Below, piece by piece: positions 1-6,348 of a stretch of 14,716 bases of DNA; position 1 is the stretch's first letter, and every line of letters starts with the position of its first letter. The DNA comes from an uncultured Lachnospiraceae bacterium (lineage in GTDB: Bacteria > Bacillota > Clostridia > Lachnospirales > Lachnospiraceae). A model generated the notes under the pieces. It did no database searches. It saw only the letters and a program-made list of their open reading frames with translations, and was not told where the DNA came from. Where the stretch lies: positions 1-14,716 of the forward strand of contig CAJUHY010000063.1 of NCBI GenBank assembly GCA_910585895.1, in the 5' to 3' direction. A program made the translations under genes and the position numbers.

Positions 1-1025
1 AACCAGACGAGATCATCTTAAATATTGGTTACAAATCCGATGGAATCATTACCCGTAATGAATATACAAATGAGCCCAATGTTGATTTGACTACCGTAGT
101 TTCTGTAGGGGACACTATGGAATCGAAAGTTCTGAAAGTGAATGACGGAGAAGGTCAGGTGCTTTTGACGTACAAGCGTCTTGCAGCTGAAAGAGGAAGC
201 AAGAAATTAGAAGAGGCATTCAATGCTCAGGAAGTATTGACAGCAAAGGTAGTTCAGGTATTAGAGGGCGGCTTAAGCGTTGTGGTTGATGAGACCAGGA
301 TTTTCATTCCGGCAAGCCTGGTGTCTGATACATATGAGAAGGACCTTGGCAAATACAAAGACCAGGAGATTGAATTCGTCATTACAGAGTTTAATCCACG
401 TAGAAGAAGGATTATCGGTGACAGGAAGCAGTTGTTGATGGCTGCCAAAGAAGAACTCCAGAGAGAATTGTTTGCAAGAATCAATGTAGGCGATGTATTA
501 GAAGGAACTGTTAAGAATGTGACAGATTTCGGTGCATTTGTGGATTTGGGCGGTGCAGATGGATTGCTCCATATTTCTGAGATGTCCTGGGGAAGAGTGG
601 AAAATCCTAAGAAGGTCTTCAAGGTTGGTGATGTCGTTAAGGTATTTATCAAGGATATCAATGAGAGAAAAATTGCGCTTAGCATGAAATTTGAGGACGA
701 GAATCCCTGGAAAGATGCAGCTGAGAAATATGCAGTGGGCACGGTTATCAAGGGTGTAGTTGCAAGAATGACAGATTTTGGCGCATTTGTAGAGTTAGCG
801 CCTGGTGTGGATGCTCTTTTGCATGTATCTCAGATTTCTAAAGAGCATGTGGAGAAGCCGGCAGACGTATTGAAGATTGGTCAGGAGATTGAGGCGAAAA
901 TTGTTGATTTCAATGAGGAAGAGAAGAAGATTAGCCTTAGCCTGAAAGCTATGCTTGCTCCAGCAGAAGAGGCAGAAGAACCAGCAGAGTATTCTGCAGA
1001 AGAGCCAGCAGTGGAAGAAGAATAA
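1..1025 (+). CDS. rpsA: S1 RNA-binding domain protein (ribosomal protein S1-like), 5' partial
   Basis: The frame is open from base 3 to the TAA at 1023-1025, giving 340 visible residues; the start lies left of the window, so the TTG at 87 is not a start. Four S1 (OB-fold) repeats are visible: the end of one up to about residue 60, then about 76-142, 161-230 and 245-317. The last two are the best conserved, with V-x-x-x-TDFGAFV, LLH(I/V)S and a closing ISLSLK or IALSMK strand. S1 domains bind single-stranded mRNA and help translation start. The C-terminus is an acidic, Ala/Glu/Pro-rich tail. In many Clostridia such an S1 block is fused behind IspH (HMBPP reductase, MEP pathway); the missing 5' part prevents testing that here. 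cheR follows after 15 bp, suggesting co-transcription. The S1 identity is seen directly; the rpsA symbol and the fusion are inference. Confidence 0.88.
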   Translation, partial: PDEIILNIGYKSDGIITRNEYTNEPNVDLTTVVSVGDTMESKVLKVNDGEGQVLLTYKRLAAERGSKKLEEAFNAQEVLTAKVVQVLEGGLSVVVDETRIFIPASLVSDTYEKDLGKYKDQEIEFVITEFNPRRRRIIGDRKQLLMAAKEELQRELFARINVGDVLEGTVKNVTDFGAFVDLGGADGLLHISEMSWGRVENPKKVFKVGDVVKVFIKDINERKIALSMKFEDENPWKDAAEKYAVGTVIKGVVARMTDFGAFVELAPGVDALLHVSQISKEHVEKPADVLKIGQEIEAKIVDFNEEEKKISLSLKAMLAPAEEAEEPAEYSAEEPAVEEE

Positions 1026-1040
1026 GAATAGAGGAATTTC

Positions 1041-1814
1041 ATGGTTGGATATGAGGATTTCAAAAAGGACATTTTAGCATTAACGAAGATTGATTTGGAT
1101 TCATACAAAGAAAAGCAGATGAAACGCCGGATTGATACGTTGATTACGAAGAACAATATTAACAGCTATAAGGAATATGTAGCGTTGATTAAGAAAAATG
1201 AGGAGAAATTTGAGCAGTTTGTAAACTTCCTCACTATCAATGTTTCTGAGTTTTATCGCAATCCAGAGCAGTGGGAGATATTGGATAAGAATGTTTTCCC
1301 GGCGCTGATTAAGAAATTTGGCAAGAATCTCAAGGTGTGGAGCGCTGCCTGCTCCACTGGAGATGAGCCGTATTCTTTGGTAATGGCGTTGTCTCGGCAT
1401 ATACCGTTGAATCAAATTCACATTATTGCAACAGATATTGATAAACAAGTACTTGACAAGGCGCGCATGGGATTGTATAATGAGAAAAGCATAACATCTG
1501 TGCCGGCAGACTTCAAGAAGAAGTATTTTACCAAGGTGGGTAATTCTTATCAGATTTCTAATGAGATTAAACGCCAGGTAGAATTTAAAGAGCATAATTT
1601 GTTGCGGGATGCTTATCCCACCGGATGTAATTTAATTGTTTGTCGTAATGTATTGATTTATTTTACAGAAGAGGCAAAGGAAGAAATTTATAAGAAGTTT
1701 AACTCTGCACTGGCTTCTCAGGGAATCCTCTTTATTGGAAGTACAGAACAGATTATGAATTATAAAGAGTTAAACTATCAGAGACATCAGTCTTTTTTCT
1801 TCCAAAAAAATTAA
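1041..1814 (+). CDS. cheR: CheR-type protein-glutamate O-methyltransferase
   Basis: A 257-residue protein with both CheR domains. The N-terminal helical domain (about 1-75) ends in the FLTINVSEFYRNPEQW motif (residues 63-78), where substrate and SAM contacts lie. The C-terminal Rossmann methyltransferase carries the SAM-binding WSAACSTGDEPYSL (100-113), the acidic ATDID (130-134) and CRNVLIYF (201-208). The family methylates glutamates on chemoreceptor signalling domains using S-adenosylmethionine, in the cytoplasm. The length matches stand-alone CheR. ATG at 1041 is preceded by GAGG at 1031-1034. It lies 15 bp behind the S1 gene and no cheB, cheA or receptor gene is visible, so its target is unknown; it may methylate a non-chemotaxis protein. 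The family call is secure, the role is not. Confidence 0.9.
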   Translation: MVGYEDFKKDILALTKIDLDSYKEKQMKRRIDTLITKNNINSYKEYVALIKKNEEKFEQFVNFLTINVSEFYRNPEQWEILDKNVFPALIKKFGKNLKVWSAACSTGDEPYSLVMALSRHIPLNQIHIIATDIDKQVLDKARMGLYNEKSITSVPADFKKKYFTKVGNSYQISNEIKRQVEFKEHNLLRDAYPTGCNLIVCRNVLIYFTEEAKEEIYKKFNSALASQGILFIGSTEQIMNYKELNYQRHQSFFFQKN

Positions 1815-1854
1815 TCGCGAGTTTCTTAATATAAAATAAATACTCCCTACTCAT

Positions 1855-1886
1855 GCTCCCCCCTGTAGTTTTCTGCAGAGGGGAGC
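1855..1886. terminator. Hairpin between convergent cheR and yprB-like genes
   Basis: A 14-bp stem (1855-1868 with 1873-1886, arms GCTCCCCCCTGTAG and CTGCAGAGGGGAGC) closes a TTTT loop, with one C/A mismatch and one G-T wobble. It lies between two converging genes, where a bidirectional terminator is expected. The flanking T tracts are weak on both strands (CATTTTAT on plus, none clear on minus), so intrinsic termination is likely but not certain. Confidence 0.6.
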
Positions 1887-1916
1887 GCAACATTTTATGG
1901 CTGAACAGTTACGAGT

Positions 1917-3014
1917 TTATGCCTGTTTTTTCAGGTATTCTAACAGATGCAGCGCATATTTCTTCAGAAGTTCCACGGAATCTGTGAATTCTTCTGTCAT
2001 TTCAAACCAAGTCACTTTATCATGATATTCTAATTTGAAATAAGGGGTTATAATTTCCTCGTATTGCGGCAGAAAACAGCCAGTTTTTTTGCTGTAGCAA
2101 GTAGCGGCTTTGGCTCTTGTGCGGAAGTTTTTGTCTACATAGAAGGCAACGCTTTTATGGATAGCGCGGTCTTCTTCGGGAAGAAAGTAATAATCCCTGT
2201 AATTTGGGTAAAAATATTTCAGTTCCCCCTGGTAAATGAAAACTTTAAGCTTTGCCTGTCTGTCATGGCCTGTCAGATAGATGTCCTGTTTGCCAAACGA
2301 GAAACGTCTGGGTAGGGGAACGGACAGGGACAGGGTCAGTATCAGTTCCAGTTCTGAGCCGTCTTCATAGGATTTGTAGGCATTTTTCTCAAAGGAGAGT
2401 ATCTCAAAATCCCCTTCAAATAACCTTGCATAGGCGAGTATGGGGAGAAGTTTAGGCATTCCCAGCAAATCTTCATAGTTGTGAAGCTGTAACAGGGAAG
2501 CAGCTTTTTCATCTGGCCGCTTTACATATTCCTGATAGACATTAATTAGTTCTCCGCCAGAATATTTGTCGTCCCGAGCAATTCCCAGAAATGTTTCTAA
2601 GGATTTTTGCTTTAAATTGTCAAGCCTGAGAATGGGCTTGAATTTAGATATTTTCTGAAAGATATCCAACTGCTGGAAATTCAGAGCGTTATTCATACCA
2701 TAATGTTCGAGACGCTTTCTAAGATAGGGAATGTCAAACCCCAGTCCGTTAAAAGAAATCAGGCTGCCATATTGAGCAGAAAGTTTTAAGAATGCTGCAA
2801 GGACAGGCTTCTCCTCTTCTGGCTTCTCAGCAAAGAATTGAGTCACACAGATAAAATTACCTCGCCTTGCAGCGCAGCCTATCAAATAGACATGCGTATA
2901 TGTAGGTGAAAAGCCGGTAGTCTCAATATCAAAAAAGAGGGCGGATTCCGTAAATATTTCTTCTGTTATGGGGTTGTCCGACGTGAATACCGTTTCATTT
3001 TGCCATATCTTCAT
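1917..3014 (-). CDS. YprB-like ribonuclease H-fold 3'-5' exonuclease (DEDD family)
   Basis: A 365-residue protein. The N-terminal 200 residues form a DEDD exonuclease domain of the YprB / RNase_H_2 type: FFDIETTG with D29 and E31, SFNGLGFDIPYL with D94, an LDIF strand with D117, the LKQKSLETFLGI and SGGELI segments typical of YprB, and HNYEDLLGM with H178 and D182. These acidic residues would hold two metal ions for phosphodiester cleavage; the nucleic acid substrate is unknown. Residues about 205-365 show no domain I recognise; they are mixed beta and aromatic-rich, with no membrane segment. The ATG (3012-3014, minus strand) has GGAGGA four bases upstream, which fixes the start. The gene is convergent with cheR and divergent from csoR, so it is a single-gene transcript. 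Confidence 0.85.
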   Translation of the reverse strand: MKIWQNETVFTSDNPITEEIFTESALFFDIETTGFSPTYTHVYLIGCAARRGNFICVTQFFAEKPEEEKPVLAAFLKLSAQYGSLISFNGLGFDIPYLRKRLEHYGMNNALNFQQLDIFQKISKFKPILRLDNLKQKSLETFLGIARDDKYSGGELINVYQEYVKRPDEKAASLLQLHNYEDLLGMPKLLPILAYARLFEGDFEILSFEKNAYKSYEDGSELELILTLSLSVPLPRRFSFGKQDIYLTGHDRQAKLKVFIYQGELKYFYPNYRDYYFLPEEDRAIHKSVAFYVDKNFRTRAKAATCYSKKTGCFLPQYEEIITPYFKLEYHDKVTWFEMTEEFTDSVELLKKYALHLLEYLKKQA

Positions 3015-3073
3015 GGTGTCCTCCGTAAGTGATAAAATTCCTTATGCCAAAAACGTATCTGTCTGAAGTAAAA

Positions 3074-3117
3074 GACCTAAGGGATCCTCCCGGCTATGCC
3101 GGGTCCCTCCTTAGGTC
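3074..3117. repeat. 44-bp imperfect palindrome in the yprB-csoR divergent region
   Basis: Outer arms GACCTAAGG (3074-3082) and CCTTAGGTC (3109-3117) are perfect complements. The inner arms CCCGGC (3089-3094) and GCCGGG (3098-3103) close a TAT loop, with a short mispaired bulge between. On the minus strand it is followed by CTTTTAC, on the plus strand by AT-rich DNA. It lies upstream of both flanking genes, so an ordinary gene-end terminator is not expected here. It may be an insulator for leftward transcription or a copy of an interspersed palindromic repeat. Confidence 0.7.
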
Positions 3118-3155
3118 AAATTATATATCATTTCTGAAAAAAATTCCAGAAAGAC

Positions 3156-3184
3156 TTGCAATATACCCTTTGGGGGTATATAAT
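3156..3184 (+). promoter_or_regulatory. Sigma-A promoter of csoR-copA
   Basis: A -35 box TTGCAA (3156-3161) and a consensus -10 box TATAAT (3179-3184) are separated by exactly 17 bp. Transcription should start near 3190, giving a leader of about 50 nt before the csoR ATG. The spacer and part of the -10 are occupied by the CsoR operator. Confidence 0.85.
3161..3181. promoter_or_regulatory. CsoR operator
   Basis: A 21-bp inverted repeat, ATATACCC then five bases then GGGTATAT. It matches the known CsoR operator pattern of an AT-flanked C-run and G-run dyad. It fills the promoter spacer and runs into the -10 box, so apo-CsoR bound here would block RNA polymerase, and Cu(+) binding would relieve it. 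The repeat is seen directly; the repressor assignment rests on the adjacent csoR gene. Confidence 0.88.
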
Positions 3185-3239
3185 ATAGTTGTTTGAGAAA
3201 AAATATGATTTATCAAATGATACAAAGGAGGAAAATACA

Positions 3240-3545
3240 ATGCTGGAACAAACAGAAGGCTGCGGCTGTAAGACAAAGGAACGCTCTGAGAAAGAGTATA
3301 AGGACTTAATTAATCGCCTGAACCGTATCGAAGGTCAGGTTCGGGGAATTAAGGGCATGGTGGAGCGAGATGTGTACTGCATTGATATATTGGTTCAGGT
3401 GGCGGCAGTAAATGCAGCGCTGAACAGTTTTAATAAGATATTGCTTGCGAACCATATCAAGACCTGTGTGACCAGGGATATCCAGGAAGGTAAGGAGGAG
3501 TCAGTGGATGAACTGGTAACTATTTTACAGAAATTGATGAAATAA
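3240..3545 (+). CDS. csoR: Copper-sensing transcriptional repressor CsoR
   Basis: A 101-residue all-helical DUF156 / CsoR-family protein. The copper-sensing triad C-H-C is present: C47 in VYCIDIL, and H72 and C76 in NHIKTC. The DNA-contacting helix carries RLNRIEGQVRGIKGMV (26-41). CsoR tetramers repress copper export genes and release DNA on binding Cu(+). Two extra cysteines sit near the N-terminus (C8, C10). The ATG at 3240 is chosen because AAAGGAGG (3224-3231) lies eight bases upstream. A longer in-frame TTG at 3189 falls at the transcription start and has no leader. The gene is preceded by its own operator and followed by the copper ATPase, which supports autoregulation and a copper rather than another CsoR-family specificity. 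Confidence 0.93.
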   Translation: MLEQTEGCGCKTKERSEKEYKDLINRLNRIEGQVRGIKGMVERDVYCIDILVQVAAVNAALNSFNKILLANHIKTCVTRDIQEGKEESVDELVTILQKLMK

Positions 3546-3568
3546 CTAACAGGAAGGGAGCTATCAAA

Positions 3569-6142
3569 ATGGAACAATATACGGTAACCGGGATGAGCTG
3601 TGCCGCATGCAGCGCCAGGGTAGAGAAAGCGGTCTGCAAGTTGCCGGGCGTTGAATCGTGCTCTGTCAGTTTGCTGACGAACTCCATGGGTGTGGAGGGG
3701 ACTGTTGGAGAGGAAGAAATTATCCGTGCTGTGAAGGAAGCTGGATATGGCGCTTCTAAAAAACAAGCAGGTGTGGATCATTCTCCCCAAATGGGGGCGG
3801 AGGAAGAGGTTTTAAAAGACAGGGAAACTCCACAGTTAAAAAGGCGATTGTTTTATTCTCTGGGATTTCTGGCAGCGCTGATGTATCTCTCCATGGGGCA
3901 TATGATGTGGAACTGGCCGCTTCCAGTCATTCTTGCAGACAACCATGTGGCCATGGGGCTCTGTCAGCTTCTTTTGACGGCAGTCATCATGGTAATTAAT
4001 CAGAAGTTCTTTGTCAGTGGCTGGAATAGTTTCTGCCATGGGGCGCCAAATATGGATACCTTGGTGGCTCTGGGAGCTGGAGCAGCATTTATCTACAGCA
4101 CATATGCACTGTTTGCTATGACAGATGCCCAGGCGAGAGGTGACATGGGCCAGGTAATGGGATATATGCATGAGTTTTATTTTGAGTCTGCGGCAATGAT
4201 ATTGACACTGATTACAGTGGGCAAGATGTTGGAGGCTCGTTCAAAAGGAAGGACGACAGATGCGCTCAAAGGCCTTATGAAGCTGGCGCCCAAAACGGCA
4301 GTTATCTTAAAGAACGGAATTGAAACAGAAGTTCCCATTGAACAACTGCAAAAAGGAGATATATTTGTGGTACGCCCAGGTGAGAATATTCCTGTGGACG
4401 GGGTCGTACTGGAGGGGAGCAGCGCAGTAAATGAAGCGGCGCTTACAGGAGAAAGTATTCCTGTGGACAAATCAGCAGGAGACCAGGTGTCGGCAGCAAC
4501 TACAAATCAGTCAGGTTTTATCAAGTGCCGGGCTTCCCGAGTGGGGGAAGATACGACTTTGTCGCAAATTATTCGTATGGTCAGCGAGGCTGCGGCAACC
4601 AAAGCTCCTATTGCTAAGGTGGCAGATAAAGTATCCGGCATTTTCGTCCCTGCAGTCATAGGAATTGCCTTGGTGACGACGGTGGTCTGGCTGATTTTGG
4701 GAAATGGGATTGGTTTTGCTCTGGCAAGAGGGATTTCTGTGTTAGTTATCAGCTGTCCCTGTGCTCTGGGGCTAGCTACACCGGTGGCAATTATGGTGGG
4801 AAATGGAATTGGCGCTAAAAATGGTATTTTATTTAAAACGGCAGTTTCTTTGGAAGAAACCGGCAAGATGGACATTATTGCTTTGGATAAGACGGGAACC
4901 ATCACCAGAGGTGAGCCTAAAGTTACGGATTTGCTGCCGGCAGAGGGTGTAACTGTGGAAGAACTGCTGTTTACTGCTTTGTCTTTGGAGGCAAAAAGTG
5001 AGCATCCGCTGGCGAAAGCAGTCCTTTCCTATGCGAAAGAGCGCAGGATGGCTCCTGGCGAGGTGACAGAGTTTCAGGTAATGCCGGGAAATGGGCTGTC
5101 AGGAGAACTTAAGGGTACATTTCTCTGCGGAGGGAATGAATCTTTTATCCGTACACAGACACAAGTTCCGCTGGATGTAGCCAGACAGGCGAAACGTCTG
5201 GCAAAAGAGGGCAAGACGCCGCTGTTTTTTGCCAAGGACGGTAAATTGTGTGGGATAATTGCCGTGGCAGATGTTATGAAGGAGGACAGTCCTCAGGCTA
5301 TCAGCGAATTGAAAAATCTGGGACTTCATGTTGTTATGCTTACAGGGGACAATGAGAACACCGCCAATGCCATTGGCAGTCAGGCAGGTGTAGACCAGGT
5401 GATTGCAGGTGTGCTGCCGGATGGGAAAGAAGCCGTCATACGTTCGCTCCAGCAAAGAGGTAAAGTTGCCATGGTGGGCGATGGTATCAACGATGCTCCG
5501 GCGCTGACAAGGGCAGATATGGGTATTGCCATCGGCGCAGGGGCAGATGTGGCTATTGACGCGGCAGATATTGTCCTTATGAAAAGCAGGCTCAGTGATG
5601 TAGCGGCAGCTATCCGTTTAAGCCGTTTTTCTCTGAGAAATATCCATGAAAACTTGTTCTGGGCGTTTATCTATAATATTATTGGTATTCCCCTGGCAGC
5701 CGGGGTGTGGATTCCGGTTTTTGGCTGGCAGCTTAACCCCATGTTTGGGGCGGCGGCTATGAGCTTGTCCAGTTTTTGCGTAGTAACAAATGCATTGCGG
5801 CTGAATATGCAAAACATCTACAGCGCAGGGAACGACAAGCCAAGAAAAAAGGCCGGACAAAGAGGCGTTTTCCAGGAGGAAATAAATATGCAGAATCAAG
5901 AAAAAATAACAGCAAACAAGGAGGAAAAAGAAATGCAGAAAACAATGAAGATTGAAGGTATGATGTGTGGACATTGCGAGGCAGCTGTAAAGAAATGTCT
6001 GGAAGCTCTTGCGGAGGTGGAGAAAGCAGAGGTCAGCCATGAGTCAGGGACGGCTGTTGTAACTTTATCAGGCACAGTATCAGATGACATTTTGAGAAAA
6101 ACGGTGGAGGACAAAGATTATAAGGTTTTATCAATAGAATAG
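3569..6142 (+). CDS. copA: Cu(+)-exporting P1B-type ATPase with C-terminal CopZ-like domain (CopA-CopZ fusion)
   Basis: An 857-residue membrane pump that uses ATP to expel cytosolic Cu(+). In order: an N-terminal HMA domain with GMSCAAC (C11, C14), about eight membrane segments between residues 90 and 750, the actuator TGES (293-296), the ion-site CPC (396-398), the phosphorylated D440 in DKTGT, the nucleotide-binding H479-P480, and GDGINDAP around D638. TM7 has YN and GIP, and TM8 has MSLSS; these mark the Cu(+) subgroup P1B-1. The ATPase would normally end near residue 770. Here it continues in frame through a Lys/Glu/Gln-rich linker into a second HMA domain with GMMCGHC (C800, C803) that has the size of a free CopZ chaperone. 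SD AGGAAGGGAG precedes the ATG, 23 bp after csoR, under the CsoR promoter. The joint looks like a lost stop (see the slippery-site and nested copZ entries). Confidence 0.93.
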   Translation: MEQYTVTGMSCAACSARVEKAVCKLPGVESCSVSLLTNSMGVEGTVGEEEIIRAVKEAGYGASKKQAGVDHSPQMGAEEEVLKDRETPQLKRRLFYSLGFLAALMYLSMGHMMWNWPLPVILADNHVAMGLCQLLLTAVIMVINQKFFVSGWNSFCHGAPNMDTLVALGAGAAFIYSTYALFAMTDAQARGDMGQVMGYMHEFYFESAAMILTLITVGKMLEARSKGRTTDALKGLMKLAPKTAVILKNGIETEVPIEQLQKGDIFVVRPGENIPVDGVVLEGSSAVNEAALTGESIPVDKSAGDQVSAATTNQSGFIKCRASRVGEDTTLSQIIRMVSEAAATKAPIAKVADKVSGIFVPAVIGIALVTTVVWLILGNGIGFALARGISVLVISCPCALGLATPVAIMVGNGIGAKNGILFKTAVSLEETGKMDIIALDKTGTITRGEPKVTDLLPAEGVTVEELLFTALSLEAKSEHPLAKAVLSYAKERRMAPGEVTEFQVMPGNGLSGELKGTFLCGGNESFIRTQTQVPLDVARQAKRLAKEGKTPLFFAKDGKLCGIIAVADVMKEDSPQAISELKNLGLHVVMLTGDNENTANAIGSQAGVDQVIAGVLPDGKEAVIRSLQQRGKVAMVGDGINDAPALTRADMGIAIGAGADVAIDAADIVLMKSRLSDVAAAIRLSRFSLRNIHENLFWAFIYNIIGIPLAAGVWIPVFGWQLNPMFGAAAMSLSSFCVVTNALRLNMQNIYSAGNDKPRKKAGQRGVFQEEINMQNQEKITANKEEKEMQKTMKIEGMMCGHCEAAVKKCLEALAEVEKAEVSHESGTAVVTLSGTVSDDILRKTVEDKDYKVLSIE
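5827..5851 (+). other. dnaX-like slippery heptamer with upstream SD-like element at the copA-copZ joint
   Basis: The zero-frame codons AGA AAA AAG (5843-5851) place the heptamer A AAA AAG at 5845-5851 in the register used by the E. coli dnaX -1 frameshift site. An SD-like AGGGAA (5827-5832) lies 12 bases upstream. A -1 shift would end at TGA 5953-5955, giving an ATPase without the second HMA domain. Loss of one A, in DNA or by transcript slippage, would end at TAA 5883-5885. The sequence elements are seen; their use is conjecture, since A-runs are common in this type of genome. Confidence 0.35.
5933..6142 (+). CDS. copZ: Nested CopZ-like copper chaperone from internal starts
   Basis: The last 69 codons of the copA frame form a complete HMA copper-chaperone domain: beta strand, GMMCGHC (C12 and C15 in local numbering), helix, and the remaining beta-beta-alpha-beta fold. 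This is the usual length of stand-alone CopZ. AAGGAGG (5918-5924) is eight bases before the ATG at 5933. A second SD, AGGAGGA (5874-5880), is seven bases before an in-frame ATG at 5888, which would give 84 residues. Two consensus start signals inside a coding frame are unlikely by chance, so a free chaperone that hands Cu(+) to CopA may be made from the same mRNA. Alternatively they are relics of separate genes. That internal starts are used is inference. Confidence 0.5.
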   Translation: MQKTMKIEGMMCGHCEAAVKKCLEALAEVEKAEVSHESGTAVVTLSGTVSDDILRKTVEDKDYKVLSIE

Positions 6143-6157
6143 CGTAAAAATAGCATG

Positions 6158-6183
6158 GAAGCTTCTCTGATTTGAGAAGCTTC
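6158..6183 (+). terminator. Hairpin terminator after copA
   Basis: A perfect 10-bp stem GAAGCTTCTC / GAGAAGCTTC with a six-base loop lies 16 bp after the copA stop. The following T tract on the plus strand is poor (TGTTG). On the minus strand a T5 run follows a few bases away. It is the likely 3' end of the csoR-copA transcript, with uncertain efficiency. The rest of the gap up to 6300 is very AT-rich and includes an A/T-only inverted repeat at 6251-6271. Confidence 0.55.
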
Positions 6184-6301
6184 TGTTGAAAAATTTTCGG
6201 ATAAAAAGCAGAAAAATACTATAATAACAGAAAATAAAAAGAAAAAACTCAAAAAATAGTACATATTTTTTGAAAATTTTTAATGCGTTTTGGGAAAAAT
6301 G

Positions 6302-6310
6302 TGTTACAAT
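6302..6310 (+). promoter_or_regulatory. Extended -10 promoter for the deacetylase-bactofilin genes
   Basis: TGTTACAAT gives a TACAAT -10 box at 6305-6310 with a TG extension. No good -35 hexamer stands 16-18 bp upstream, which fits an extended -10 promoter. The start codon follows 38 bp later, with GAGGAGG at 6335-6341 as the ribosome binding site. Confidence 0.55.
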
Positions 6311-6348
6311 AGTCATAGTAATGCTTTATTGACCGAGGAGGTCCATAC

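Noticed and set aside
87..1025. TTG at 87 as the start of the S1 gene
   Set aside because: The same frame is open to the left edge and the upstream residues continue an S1 domain, so the gene is 5' truncated.
3189..3239. Longer csoR from TTG 3189
   Set aside because: It lies four bases after the -10 box, so it would have no leader or SD; ATG 3240 has a consensus SD.
6220..6225. TATAAT at 6220 as a promoter
   Set aside because: No -35 hexamer at suitable spacing in very AT-rich DNA; the extended -10 at 6302-6310 is closer and better placed.
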